A program made the position numbers and the translations under genes. Shown piece by piece: positions 9,298-21,784 of a stretch of 64,000 nucleotides of DNA (position 1 is its first letter; each line of letters opens with the position of its first letter). Below the pieces are notes generated by a model. It was not told the origin of the DNA. It saw only the letters and a list, made by a program, of their open reading frames with translations, and did no database searches. The stretch covers positions 4,154,001-4,218,000 of the forward strand of contig NC_064651.1 in assembly GCF_001723175.1 (NCBI RefSeq), read 5' to 3'. The DNA is from Penicillium oxalicum (taxonomy: Eukaryota > Ascomycota > Eurotiomycetes > Eurotiales > Aspergillaceae).

Positions 9298-11877
9298 ATG
9301 GCGGCAGCTGACATTGCTCCCCAATTCGGGGCGGAGCTCAAGGTGATTTGGATTCCGGACCTTGCTTTGGTGCCAGAAGCGATTCCGACTGACTGAATTA
9401 TCGACTTTAGGATAATTTCAAGCCGGTCAATGCCTGGGTGTGTTGTCCACATCTCGCGCTCCTCCCCGCAACCATTACGTCGTCATCGACCCCCGTGTCC
9501 CCCGGACGAGAACTAACACCGCGATGTCGCATAGGTATCGAATGGTATAGTGTGGCTCGATGAGATCCAACAATTTTACCGCGAGCGCAGTGCCATTGAA
9601 AAGGAATACGCAGCCAAATTGAGTGGGCTGTGCCGGAAATACCAAGATCGCAAATCCAAGAAGATCAGCTCTCTGAGCGTCGGCGATACCCCTACGTTAA
9701 CCCCCGGTTCCCTCGAGAGCGCATCCTTGACAACCTGGACAACCCAATTGAACTCGATCGAATCGCACGCGGCAGAGCGAGACAAGTTCGCGACGGATTT
9801 GCTAGGGCACGTGGCCGAGCCTCTGAAGCAGGCCGCCTCTCAATTCGAGGAAATTCGCAAATCCCATGCTGAATACCACGCCAAGCTCGAGAAAGAACGT
9901 GAGGCCGCTTATGGCGAGTTGAAGAAGGCAAAGGGGAAATATGACGGGGCTTGCCAGGAAGTGGAATCGCGACGTAAGAAGACGGAGTCCTCTTTTGATC
10001 ATGGAAAAGTCAAGGCCCAGACAGCATATCAACAGCAAATCCTGGAGATGAACAACTACAAGGTGAAATCGGTACCTCTTACGTCCAATTAAACAAGTCA
10101 ACTAAAGCCTGGTCTCTCTTGCAGAATCTCTACCTTATCCGCATCAATGTGACCAATAAGCTCAAGGAAAAGTTCTTCCATGAATATGTCCCTGATGTTC
10201 TGAATGTACGTCCCCACTTTTGATCCGATCTCTCTTTCTGGCTGACGAAGCTGGCTCTGATGCATCGAACAGGGGTTACAAGACCTCAATGAGATCAGGG
10301 TCAAAAGGCTGAATGCCTTGTGGTGTCTTGCAGCGCAGCTCGAGAAACAAGCGATCACAAACAGTCTCAATCACTGCACAAATCTCCTAAATGAGATTCC
10401 TCGCAACGACCCGCGCCTCGACTCGATGATGTTCCTTCAACATAACGTGTCACAAGCCCAGGAACCCGCGGACATGGGCTTCGAACCCAGTCCGGTTTGG
10501 CATGACGACGCCTCCATCATCACGGATGAGGCAGCCAAAGTCTTTTTGCGCAATGTTCTTGGGAAGAGCAAGGCCCAGGTGCGCGAGCTACGAGTGGAAG
10601 CTGACAAGAAGCGACGGGAGGTGGAGAACAGCAAAAAGGCACGTGAGGCTATTCAGCAGGGCAAGGACAAGCGCAGCGAGGTGGAAGCGGTCCGAGGCAT
10701 CTTCTATCTGCAAGAGGCCTTGCATGAAGTTGAACGGAAGTGGGTGACGGCAGAAGTTGAAACAGCAACCATCATCTCCGTCGCTGGAGATTTATCTCTG
10801 GGAGCCAAGAACCACAATTTCCGCTCGCAAACCTTCAAGATTCCCACCAACTGTGACCTCTGTGGTGAGCGAATCTGGGGTCTCTCCGCCAAGGGCTTTG
10901 ACTGCCTGGACTGTGGCTATACCTGCCACAGCAAATGTCAGATGAAGGTCCCCGCTGAATGCCCTGGCGAACAATCGAAGGAGGAGAAGAAGAAACTGAA
11001 GGTCCTGCGGCAAGAACAGGCGGGGGCTGCCCCGGCGGCCGATAATGGATCGCCTTCTGCATCCCATGCGGCACCCTCTCTCACTCGTCAGAATACGATG
11101 AATTCGCTGAGCTCGGGGTATGCCGCCAGCACTGCGCGGTCCATGTCGACCACCAACGTGGGAGCCTCCGCTTCGACCGAAAATGCGCCCGATTCATCTC
11201 CAGCTGCGCCACCGGCCGCCAAGTCTACCGGTGCTGCCAAGCGCAACCGAGTATTGGCCCCTCCCCCAACCGCCTACGTAAGTGCACCGCCGAGCACCGA
11301 TCTCTCCTCGGCTTCCAAATCCTCAGAACCTCGAGGAAAGATGATCTATGCGTTCCAAGCGACGGGAGCCGACGAAGTGACTGTACAAGAAGGGGAGGAT
11401 GTGAGCATTGTAGAGCCCGACGGTACGTCCCATCTTGAAGTTCCCGATTTGCAAAGCAGTTGAGAAGACTAATTTATCTCAGACGGGTCTGGTTGGATGC
11501 GTGTCCGGGTCGGCTCTCAGGAGGGTCTGGTCCCATCTTCATATGTAGAAGCCACCGCGACACCATCGCCCGCACCCTCGGCCAGTCCCGGTCTGGTCGA
11601 GCGACCAGGCTCGATCTACTCGAACTCGTCTGCCTCCTTGGCCGGCAGCGCGGCACCTAAGCGTGTCGGTCCGGCCGTGGCCCCGCGGCGGGGCGCCAAG
11701 AAATTGCAGTACGTCGAAGCGCTGTACGACTACGAAGCTCGAAGTGATGCGGAATGGTCAATGACGGAGGGTGATCGGTTCGTCCTGGTGACACGAGACA
11801 GTGGGGATGGATGGGCGGATGTCGAGCGAGGTGGGACTACCAAGAGTGTTCCGGCCAACTATATCCAGGAAGTATAG
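9298..11877 (+). CDS. BZZ1: Bzz1-like F-BAR / C1 / double SH3 actin regulator
   Basis: Six exons (9298-9342, 9411-9437, 9535-10062, 10125-10205, 10273-11422, 11483-11877) total 2226 nt, 741 aa. The start MAAADIAPQFGAELK leads into an F-BAR domain (about 1-270; WLDEIQQFYRERSAIEKEYA). Coiled coil follows to about 400. A C1 zinc finger spans 408-457 (HNFRSQTFKIPTNCDLCGER through CHSKC), with all His/Cys ligands present. A Ser/Ala-rich linker and two SH3 domains come next: about 583-640 (KMIYAFQATGADEVTVQEGE) and 682-741 (VEALYDYEARSDAEWSMTEGD, ending SVPANYIQEV). Fungal Bzz1 binds membranes at endocytic patches and recruits type I myosin and WASP (Las17) to drive actin assembly. The second exon is only 27 nt. 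The domain order is diagnostic; the small exons are the only uncertain part. Confidence 0.93.
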
Positions 11878-12636
11878 TTCTGGAATGCTTACCCGCCTCC
11901 CCCACATCGTGTATACAGTTGAAACGAGAAACCACTTGTGTATACAAAGAGCATACCTAAAGCAGGTGCTTCATTGCGACGACCTCTTTTTTTTTCTTCT
12001 TCTTTCTTTCCTCTTACATTTCTGTACATAGACATTCCATCCTTGACTGAGTTGGCGATTCCGTTGCGTCGTTCCTGCTACCTACCTAGATATAAACATC
12101 AGGTTTGAAGCGCGATTTCCTAGCCTTTTGCCCAAGGAAAAGAGGAAAAATAAACATGGCGAGGCATCTGAGTTTATACCTGTTGATTCATATTTTGCAA
12201 TTTTTCCAGCTTGCCATCGCTAAATCGGTTGATCAATTTTTGTTCCAAGCCGTCAACCTACTCTGACCTCACTCATGGGTTAAGGTAGGTGACTGGTGTG
12301 GATTTTCCAGCATCCACCGCACTCAGTGACAGCCTCTCCATCAGATCCCATTCCATCTAGCACGGGCATGATGCCATTTTCATCCCGAGAATCAGCATAA
12401 TCCCGCCTGGAACGGGTCGAGTAGGTTACTTAATCAAACTGATTCAATTCAATTCTGTTCCAGATCTGGAGTTCTCATCGCTCAAGAAACAAAATCAAAA
12501 TTTTCTGTTCCCAAGAAAAAAAAAAACAAGGAATGGAAAGAAGACAATCATAATGGACATGGGGGGATAAGTAAAGCGTCGTCATCATCAATCATAACAG
12601 TGGGAGAGACCTGCCACGCCGGCAGAACAACCAATG
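11878..12636. other. Convergent 3' intergenic region
   Basis: This holds the 3' UTRs of BZZ1 and of the opposite-strand copper-fist gene. It has AT-rich tracts, including an A run near 12519-12528. No coding or RNA feature was recognised. Confidence 0.5.
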
Positions 12637-14250
12637 TTATTGAGATGTAGCCGGATAGTCTGTATCGAGATGTTCGAACCCGGTTTCCGGCGACCACATA
12701 TATCGGGACCAGTCTTCTACGGCGAAGACTTCGTCCGTCAATCCTTCGGTCAGATCCACGTCCATGTTCAGATCGTCCAGGTATTCTAGCGCTCGGTCGC
12801 CGAGGCGGAGCGAGTGATCGAGAGGGAAATCAAACGGATTGACTTCCTCCATGGGACTGAGGATGGGGATGTTGGCGACCAACTCGGCGGCCGTGGAGAC
12901 GGCCGACATGGCCGGGACAAGCGAGTACATTGGATCAAAGATGGTTCCGCACATGGTAGGATCCATGGTTAAAGACTCGGATCCCGATGCGAGAGCCATT
13001 CCTTCGGTCGATCCGGCCCGACTCATCTCGACCGAGGAGACGGGGACAGAGACATTGACACTGGCATTGGCACTGGCACTGGCGATGGAGGAAGAGGTCG
13101 ACGGGCACAGACGACCGAGACGACCACCATACGCTTCGGTTCCGGAGCCTGATCCCTCGGAACCGGACCACTCCCCAACACTACTGCCGCGGGTCTTGGA
13201 GCGGCGCGAGGACGAGGCTTTCGAACCGTGAATAGGCGGAGTCTGCGACGAGGACGACACGGATGCCGCAGAGATGGACCCGGAGCGTGAGACCGCGGCC
13301 GACGAGACCTCCGCACCGGACACGGACGATGGACCGGCGTCTTTCTCGGCGCGACTTTTGCTCGATGGTCGCGGCGCGATGGGGAGGAAGCTGTGGGAGC
13401 TGGGATGACGTGGGTAGAGCCTGCCGTGGCTTGCTTTCTAAAAACCAGAAAAAAGGAACATCAGCACCATGCCTGTCCTGCGCCGCCTTTTGCATATCTT
13501 TTGTCATTTCGTGCTTCCCCCGTTTCTATCTCTCATCGGGTCGATTCATCGAGGAAATCTGGCCTTCCGATAGTTGGGTTCTTCCAAAAGCAGGCGCTGG
13601 GTATCTTGGTCTTCGTCTTTTTTTTCTCTCTCTCTTTCTCCAATTCTTTCTGATGTGAGTATATGCGTTACTTTTGATGATGATGATGATGAGGAAGGAG
13701 ATTTCAGCTCCGCCTCGCGCTTGAGTCGCGCATGTTCCGAGGGTGCCTCGCATGGAGTGGCATGACAGATAGAGCAAGTCGCAAAGGGACGGCCCTTGCG
13801 CTTGATACGGATCAGTGGTCGGTCTGAAGAGAGATAGAGAGAGAGCGTGTCAGAGTGGTTGATATCTTGGAAAATGCAGATGTAGAAGATTCCTCAATGA
13901 CAAAAAGCATCTAAGAGGATGAAAATGAAAGAGCACGAGTATTGGGATATATCGGTGTTGTAGCTGTAAAGAGCAAAGTCTCACAGGACCAGAATCGGCA
14001 ATTGATCCGGTTGTACAATCGCACAGACACGCAGCTATTGCCCGAGATAAAACCAAAGAAAGTAAACAGCCAGCAAGGGAATAGAAGCATATCGCCGGAA
14101 GCTGTCACGCATCCAGGCAACGGTGGTAGGAGGGCATTGTAAATCATTTCAGAATACTCGACTCTCAGACATACCATGATGTTTACAACTGGACACTCGA
14201 TGACCTCGAATGCAAGCTTCACAAGCCCACTTCTGACCGTCGATGAGCAT
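12637..14250 (-). CDS. Copper-fist DNA-binding transcription factor
   Basis: Three exons (14250-14175, 13823-13672, 13437-12637) give 1029 nt, 342 aa, with GT..AG borders in phase. The N-terminus is a copper fist: MLIDGQKWACEACIRGHR, VSSCKHHDRPL, then IKRKGRPFATCSICH. It shows the (R/K)GRP minor-groove motif and the Cys10/Cys13/Cys22/His24 ligands. Family members (Ace1, Mac1, Cuf1, AceA, MacA) control copper or iron homeostasis, or acid stress, in the nucleus. Two things differ. The second cysteine group is CSICHATPCEAPSEH rather than the usual CxC-type copper-binding end, and the remaining 240 residues are Ser-rich with an acidic C-terminus but no Cys-rich repeat. The metal response therefore cannot be assumed. 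A GAT trinucleotide run (13674-13691) encodes poly-Ser at the end of exon 2. The second intron (234 nt) is the least certain join. Confidence 0.87.
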
Positions 14251-14425
14251 CCCTTGTTAAGATGAGAGTAGATCAACCGGGGAGGTCGAATCCGTGAGTC
14301 TTTATACTGCCCGATGGAGTTTCCCATCTGTCGGCTGAAACCGCCATGGGTCGCAGTTCTTTGGTCGAACGTGACGTTTTGGGGAGGAGGGGGCACAGAC
14401 GGAGGGAGTGGATGGGGGAATGTCC

Positions 14426-14427
<2 letters not shown>

Positions 14428-14465
<38 letters not shown>
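14428..14465. repeat. Poly-T tract of 38 bases
   Basis: An uninterrupted T38 run on the + strand (A38 on the transcribed strand of the copper-fist gene) lies 178-215 bp upstream of that gene's start codon. It could exclude nucleosomes at the promoter or be the poly-A tail scar of a retroposed sequence; no retroelement was seen beside it. Confidence 0.95.
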
Positions 14466-14467
<2 letters not shown>

Positions 14468-17053
14468 GTTTCCACATTCCAGCCAGATTTGGAAAAGGGT
14501 GGTTGGATGGCGTGAGTGATCCGAACCGCTCTTTGAGGGTTTAGCCACGAGGGTTTGGGGGAAGGATAAATGGAAATCAAAAATCCTCGCTGAAAATGGA
14601 TCCAATGGAACAGAAACGGGACGGAAGAGACAAAATGGGAAATGGGAAATCACAATCGAGTAATCGTCGAAATTGGAAACGCGTTTCGGGTGGGGAACGC
14701 AGAGCAGTTGGTACCTTTTTCCAGCACGACGCTATCAAATGACATATGCCCGAGTACCCTGTTCTTGTCCTGGCCGGGGTACTGGAGTTGCTGCCTTCCA
14801 AGCTACTACGGTGAACATTTACAAATTTGTTGATGAGTAAGGTAAGAGTAGTAGGTTCCAGTCCCATGGACATGTTCATCACAAACAGACCCTTCTTCGA
14901 TATCAAGTAAAGAAGAGCTTAGCTGCCCAGCTTCCAGCACCGACACCACCATATCATCCAACCCTGGGACGATCTAACTGAAGACGGTAGAAGAGCTAAA
15001 CATGTGCAATGCAGCGGTGATCCGTCATGGGAGGGTCTGGCACCCGGCTTGGTACTTGTGCGCTGGTGTGGCGTGGTCTCTGGATACTCATAGTCGTCTC
15101 CGGTCTGTAGCAAGTCCGTCAGTCGAGTCGAGCGCCTCTATACGTGGTGTCCCGGGAACGAGTGTCCACTGTCAATCCTGTACGATGGCGGGGAGATGCG
15201 ACTTGAATGCAACCGGTTCGAGGAATCGGGAGAGTTGCGAATGGCAACTCGTCGGATGGGCAGGTGGATATCGCGCACCTGCCCGCTGGCAATTACTGTT
15301 TGATAATGAGAATGAGACACCGGAATTTGGCGTTCATCTTGCCAACGGGTGAAGGAGGCCTGATGATGCCAGAGCTCACTCTTCGGGGCTCCTGCGCGTC
15401 GACGACTGGATGGTTGGGGACTACGAAGCTGTTTGTCTTTGGTGGAGACTTTGGAGAGTCGTGGTACTTTGGGACTGTGGATCTCCAAATCTGACCCTTA
15501 TCGGGAGAAGCTTGGACCACTCCAGTTCACCCTCTCGGCAAACTGTGCGGGAATTTTCACCGTTCCGTGGGCCATGACCGACTCGACGGGCCTGCAGTTC
15601 TGTGTGCGCAACCAGTCCGGACGCCTTTACAAAAGGCTTCCTGTGACGGAGCGTGGGTCCTGGTCCCCCGTGGGTACTAGGGAGTAGGGAGCACCTACGC
15701 ATCCTGCAGAGAGATTGCCAATGTGAAAAAAAAAGATCCATCGGCGGAGTGTGATTGGGCTCCAGGACAAAGCCCACGGATGATAAGCTATGTCAAGCAC
15801 ATGGAAGGTGGTTCCTCGGACTATTGCTCCTGAGAGTGTATGCAGAGTATGCAAAGTATGCAAAGCAGGTGTTGATGTTTCATGTCCACCACAGGACAGA
15901 GGAAGTCGTCGGCCATATGTGTCTTCTTCCAAGTCCGGGGAGCAGTCTGTCGCGATTTGAAAAGGCTTCACTACGTTGTCCGCGGTTCAGATTCTCATTA
16001 TTGATGGCTTCAATGGGTCTGAGGGTATTGGTGTCCGGAAGTCACTGCTGTCTCTCAGAGTCTCTCAATGTGTGAGGCATTTTAATTTCTCTCTTTTTCC
16101 ACCACACGCCGCGCCTCGGCTGGTCAGGAAAAAAATCTGCAAAATTTTTCCTGATTTTTTTTTTTGTTTTTCCCTTTTTTTTTCCCCTATGATTTCCCCC
16201 CTTTCTCCCCCACCGATTGGGGGAGGTTTCCCGCGCGCGAAAGGATGTACCTGAGGGACCAGTCCGGGATTTCAGGCGGCAGTGCTACCACGCCCGGAAC
16301 GATTTTTGATTGCTTCCCACTTTTGTCGGGAATCGGTGAATCGAGGAAGATTGTTTGGAACCCGGCTTCCCTGTGGCCCATGGGAATACGGACCGCGAGG
16401 GAAAAAAAAACGCTGCACGGAAATCTGAAATCTGATGGACAGTCTGGTCGAACAGACCTGCTTTCGTACGGACTGAAGGGAGGAAGAGAGCTTCAAGCAC
16501 CCCAAGTCCCTGACAGTCTCGTGTTTGGTGCTTGTATCCACCGCCGTGGATGGATGTCGCAGATCGGGGTCGAATTGTGAACCATGAATACTACGGAAGA
16601 ATCCATCGCTGGAAGAGAAGGGGAGGTTTCCTAATGGGTGCGTGTGTTGCTGACTCCTCCGGCCTGCCAGATCGGTGTTAGATCTTGAGCCCTGGACCGA
16701 TAATGCCTCATACATATGCCGTCCGCATCCAAGTCCGAGTGAATCAAATCCAGCAGTTTTCTGAAAAAGGCTCCATGTGGTATCTCCCAACGTGGGGACG
16801 ATTGGAGCGAGGAACAAGCCCACTCGCGTAGCCCTGGGTAGGCGCCTATGCTGCCGAGTGGTAAAAGTGCAACGACTCCTCCCCTCGGTCGCGGCCAGCT
16901 GATAGTTTCGATCCAAGGTGGGTATACCGGGACTCTGGTCATCCGACGGTTGTCAGGACCACGGCACTATCGTGCGGCGTGCGGCCTTGATTGCTCTCCC
17001 ATGGTCCCATCTTCTGGCACCCCGGTTTCGATGGCCGTACCTGTCCAACGTGA

Positions 17054-17068
17054 CCCCCCCCCCCCCCC
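17054..17068. repeat. Poly-C tract of 15 bases
   Basis: A C15 homopolymer within the gene-empty spacer, with no coding context. Its exact length is prone to sequencing error. Confidence 0.9.
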
Positions 17069-18381
17069 AGGCGGCATGGGCTCCCTTTCAGTTTGAGATG
17101 CCCCCTGCTTTTCACCTTGGTCCGTGTTGGCTTCGAGACTACTCTGTGGGCGATGCCTCAAATCTGTCAGACTACTCGATCCGCCCATCGTCAACCCTCT
17201 CCTGTGTCTCTTTCAACTGCTCATCAACCCACCACCCGAGGTCTGCACCACCGAAAGAGACAGATCACAGAGGTCTTATTCATTAGAAAGTCGACCAGAG
17301 AAAAAGAACAGGGAAAACAAAAAAAATCAATCGCAAACAAACAGACATCACCCAGACGGCGTGGAGTGGAAAGGGTTACAGGGTGCGACACTTCGCCGTC
17401 AGCATCAACGCTCACCGGCTGCAGCTGGACCGGAGTACTTTGGGTGCTCCCTGGCCCCCCTCTCTGACTGTGCTTCATGAAATGATGATCCTCGGTCAAG
17501 CAGTCCTTCTGCCAAGTCCCCCTCCAAGACTCCCAGAGCCCATGCAGATGAGCTGCATGATTCGCATCGAGGAGGAATATGCACGTTGGAGGTGGCTGTG
17601 CTCCCAAAGTCCGTGTTCCGTGGCGTCGTCGGGACCCGCTCGAGCTAACCTGGTCACGGTGATCCATCTGGATAGTTGGGTGGTCTTTTTCTCTTTTTTT
17701 TCCCACAGGCGCAGTAGCCCCCAAATTGTCAGGACCCGATCGTCGTCAGGATCCATCCCCTCGAGTCTCATCGGGACGTGGAGAGTAAGAGGTGGACCCT
17801 ACATCCGAGGGAAGGCTGGTCGCAGCCTCGAAGCTGGATGCACCCAAGGACCAGTCCAGACGACTCGTCCACATGGCCCGATGGGAGCGTGAGCACCGCA
17901 CCACATCATCCCTTTCTGATGGAAGAGTCCTGATCGGTCGTGCCAAACACCACACAGTGAGCGACCAGCGATGGTCGAGTCTCCCCGGTTGAGCAGTTCT
18001 CTCGGTGGCTCGCTGTTGCGTTGCACGAGTTGAGGATCGACATCCACGCCCGAAGCACCGCAGCGAATGAAACGGCTGCAGCGCGATTAAGGAATATTAA
18101 GCTCTACATCCAGATTGGCCATCCAGAGCGGGTCCTCTTCCTCTCCAAAAAAAAACGGGTCGTCCATCGCCGTCTGAGTCTGGATTAAGACTTATCGTAG
18201 CGCCCGCTTGTCCTGCCGCCATGGATATCCGACGTGCAGGTTCCAGTAGCCAGTGTCCAGTGTTTACTCAACACTGTTTAGTACTTCATTCCTCTGGCAG
18301 CACTCGATGCGGTCTCTCCGCACACACTACGGACGAGCCTCATCACACGAGGTACCTCGCCTGTGAGCGGCTCCGACCGAA

Positions 18382-18399
18382 GGGGGGGGGGGGGGGGGG
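18382..18399. repeat. Poly-G tract of 18 bases
   Basis: A G18 homopolymer in the gene-empty spacer. It could form quadruplex-like structure and is likely to be length-variable. Confidence 0.9.
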
Positions 18400-21300
18400 A
18401 CAAAGAAGTGGGGAGTAACCTCGTCACTTGGGTCAGCCGGTGGACTCCACTTTCTGCCCACTCGGTCACTGCACGTTCAGTATGCGCCATTTTGTATACC
18501 TGAGGCATTTTTCTGTTCCAATTGCACGTCCACGCCAGGCTGAACCTCTTCCTCTCACCGTATTTCCATCCCGTCATCCACAGAGGACGCAGGCCAATCT
18601 GACTCGTTCGCTCGCGGTGAATGATGCAAATCCAGTCGGACCATGACACGCCTTGAATCAGGAGGATGAACCCTCCAAAAAAGAAAGAGGAAGAGAGAGA
18701 CAACGAGGATTGGTGTGCTTGGTTGACTTTCCGGGATCACGGTGCATGCAGAAGATGTGATGATGAACCGCAGAAGACGGTGGGAAATGTGAGGTCGACA
18801 GATGGCTCCGGGACACGGTCAGAGACTCCCTCCGGAACGGGAGATATCTCGTCGTTTCCACTGACGGGTAATGGCGATGGATGTTGGCCACCCGCCTGGG
18901 ATCGCCACCGCATTCCTTGCGCTGCGGGAAGAATGATGGATCGAGTCAAGGCCAATCATGCGCGAATCGTCTCTCACCTTGCCAGCCCTCAGGGATCCTC
19001 CGTGGGATTGCCAGGCTCTGCTCATACATCCGTCTCAGGGTGATGGTGATCACCTCTCTTTGTTCTTGATGACCACCTTTCCCGGTACCAACTTGATGAA
19101 TCCTGCTCTCCCGTCTCATGGATGAGAGGGAGCCGACTGGGTATGATACTGGCGCTGAGCTCTCATCGTCGTTGTGGGGTGGGAGAGGGGCTCATCTAGT
19201 TGGACGACTCCGCGATGAGACCACTCCCAGGCCTTCACAGTGTGTCTGTGCAAGACTGTCAACGCAAAAGCTGTGTGTGGTATAGCCCTACGGCTGCCCC
19301 AAGCGACCTCCACAGTAGACCAGAGAAAATGGAAGATCCGTGTGAGACATGGTCGAGGAGACTGATGGTCATATCTCGACTCTCGAGGCGAGTGGAGGGT
19401 GTTCCGACGAGGAAGTCTCACTCCGAGCTAGCAGTGTCTTTTCCCGGGTTCTCCGCCATCGATCATGATCATCATGCTTTTGATCCCGATAAAACATGAG
19501 TTTTCTCCGGAGCATGAAAGCATTGAAACGTGAGGCGCAAGATGCCTTTTATACCATCCACCGACAGCGACGGACAGCCATTCTTAGATACCTCGGGATG
19601 GTACAGGCTTTCTACAGAGATCAGATCTTGTTCGTCCAGATATATTGCGCATTCTGCCCGGCCATCCTGTGAGGAGCCCGACCACGGAGCTCCTGACTTG
19701 TGGATGGCTGCCGATATTCCCGCGTTTCCAGGTGTGGCTGACAAGGATCATCCATTTCCGTCGAATTAAGCATTGGCCCAGACCTCCAGCGGGATGCTTT
19801 TCAGTGCGTCCTGACAATTTGACCTGATGCATCATCCATTTCAGAGGCATGGGATCAGCTCAAGGGTCCGTGGACGAATCCAGGCTCCGCTCCCATCCCA
19901 TCTGATTGGACCACCTTCACGCTGGGGGGCTGCGATGGGATCGACGCGCTCGGCTCTGGGCATGACCACAATTCGTGCTTTTACAAGCCAAAGTTTCCTC
20001 TGTTTGGAAAGTTGAAGGAACAGACCACGGCTCGCAGCCAACTAGATGGGATTTGGTTCATCTGTTCAAGGCGCCGTCAGGGGGCGCACACTTGAATGTC
20101 ACCCGGATTTTTTTTTCAAAAGGATCCCACGCCTTTGCTAGAAGCAAATGTGCGCGAGTCATGATGAACAATCGAGAGAGTCCCTCGGGATCTGCCATGG
20201 AATGGTTCGGGTCTCAAGTTGTGTCCACGACGCCCGGAGGGACAACCATGGGCCAACGCAGGTGAACGGGGGACTCTTGATTCATCGGTCTCGAGACGAG
20301 GAGTCGGGTCGTGGCCCCGAAGATGTCGTCTGGGAGAGGTGGGGTGATTCCAAAAAAGGAACATCACATGGATCTATGTACTTGCATAACTCGGCGACTT
20401 GACCACCCGTTCATTTCTCCACCGCATGGCGCATGTCTCTGTGTGAGCGTAGGTCATCAACGTTTCCCATCTTCCAAGTTTCAAGTGGGATTTCTGCGTA
20501 CTCATCAGTCGCGCATCTTTTTTCTTTGCCTATGTCTCTCTCCTACCGTCTCACCCCTCTCGTCAAGGTGCACCACGAATGCATAATTTCAAGACACTGG
20601 TACCACCATATCACTACTTAGTGAATTCAAGTGAGTCATCAAATTTGTGAGCGGGATTGAGATTGAACTCGGCAGAGCACAGGAAAGTCGAAAGATCTGG
20701 ACAGGTCCCCATCATCGATGCTCCCCGGATTCCTCCACGGTTCAGGGCCAGGCCTCTTCCAGAAACTTGCGAGTCCATTATCTACAGGAATCCCTTTCCA
20801 ATGCTCTCTCTCTATTGCGTATAGGTATGGAGGTCGCACATGCTGCCGAATTGTTCTCGATGACCTCGGCGCACGGGCACCCAATCTCCCTCCCTTGACC
20901 GGCTTGATTTATGCGTGTAATGGATCCGACGGCTGCTGGTGATGATGGTTTCTGCATGAAGAGTGATGCACTCGTGAGTTGATCTTGAGAATTTCAAGGC
21001 AATATCTAGCACCTGCCGGACTGTGAGTATTACGTGTCGCAAATCAACTCCCTAATGCACTCTTTATGTCCCTTGTGCACAGGATGAGTCTCGGTCGGTC
21101 CATCCGTTCATCCGTCCATTCCCCGCATGCCACCTGCCGAGGCCCGGCAGTTCCCACCGAACGCGGAAAAGACGAAAGGAATGTTCGGGAAGGCATGACG
21201 TGATGAAAGTGATCCGCGTGCTCAAGCCGAGCTCCGGTTTTTTTTAAGGTTACGTGTGACCACGGGATGAGGTTGGTATCTCGCACTACTGCCCGATACC

Positions 21301-21784
21301 ACGTAGGTCATCCGTTCCATCTATCAATCTATAACATCACACTTGGACAACTTGATTTCAAATTTTGTTCGGTTTGAGAATTCGTGGATCCTCTACCTCA
21401 TCCTTTGTCTAATTCTATCCCTCCGATCACACAGTATGACTCTCTACATAGTTTGTTTCCATTTGCAGTATTCAGACCAGTAAAGCCGGTCACCCATCCG
21501 GAAGGGGAAACGAAGAAAGAGAGACAGGGAGTCCGTTCCAACGTCTCGACTCGTGAGATCATCGCATCAATACGGTCAACATTTACCCGGTGGTGTCGTG
21601 ATCATTTGGTCCAGTCTCTATGGACTCTCTTGACAGATTCTTGTCCCTTCCATTTTATATCTGCAAATTGGATGCGACGAGCACGCACTGGGTGCACATA
21701 TACACAAACACACATACTCCCTCTGCCTCTTCCAATCTTCCTTTACACGCCTCCAATCCGAAATAAACCCCAAGCTGAATCACC

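Larger units (their letters stand above)
14251..21784. other. 7.5 kb spacer with no recognisable gene, between two divergent genes
   Basis: No reading frame here shows a recognisable protein family, codon-biased continuity or convincing splice joins. Open frames of 100-220 codons on both strands overlap one another at random and contain no motifs. The stretch includes exceptional homopolymers: T38 at 14428-14465, C15 at 17054-17068 and G18 at 18382-18399. T/C-rich leader-like patches occur at 16140-16210 and 21700-21780. The two flanking genes both point away from it, so it contains both promoters. It could include long 5' UTRs, non-coding transcripts or the decayed remains of genes. I found no terminal repeats, transposase fragments or tRNA-like folds. 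Confidence 0.5.

Noticed and set aside
14840..14877. A GGTTCCAGTCC sequence resembling a tRNA B box near 14856
   Set aside because: No matching A box at the right distance, and the T-arm and acceptor stems do not pair.
16272..16916. 214-codon minus-strand open frame in the gene-empty spacer
   Set aside because: Low-motif, Arg/Ser/Pro-rich sequence overlapped by other open frames; no splice partners or family resemblance.
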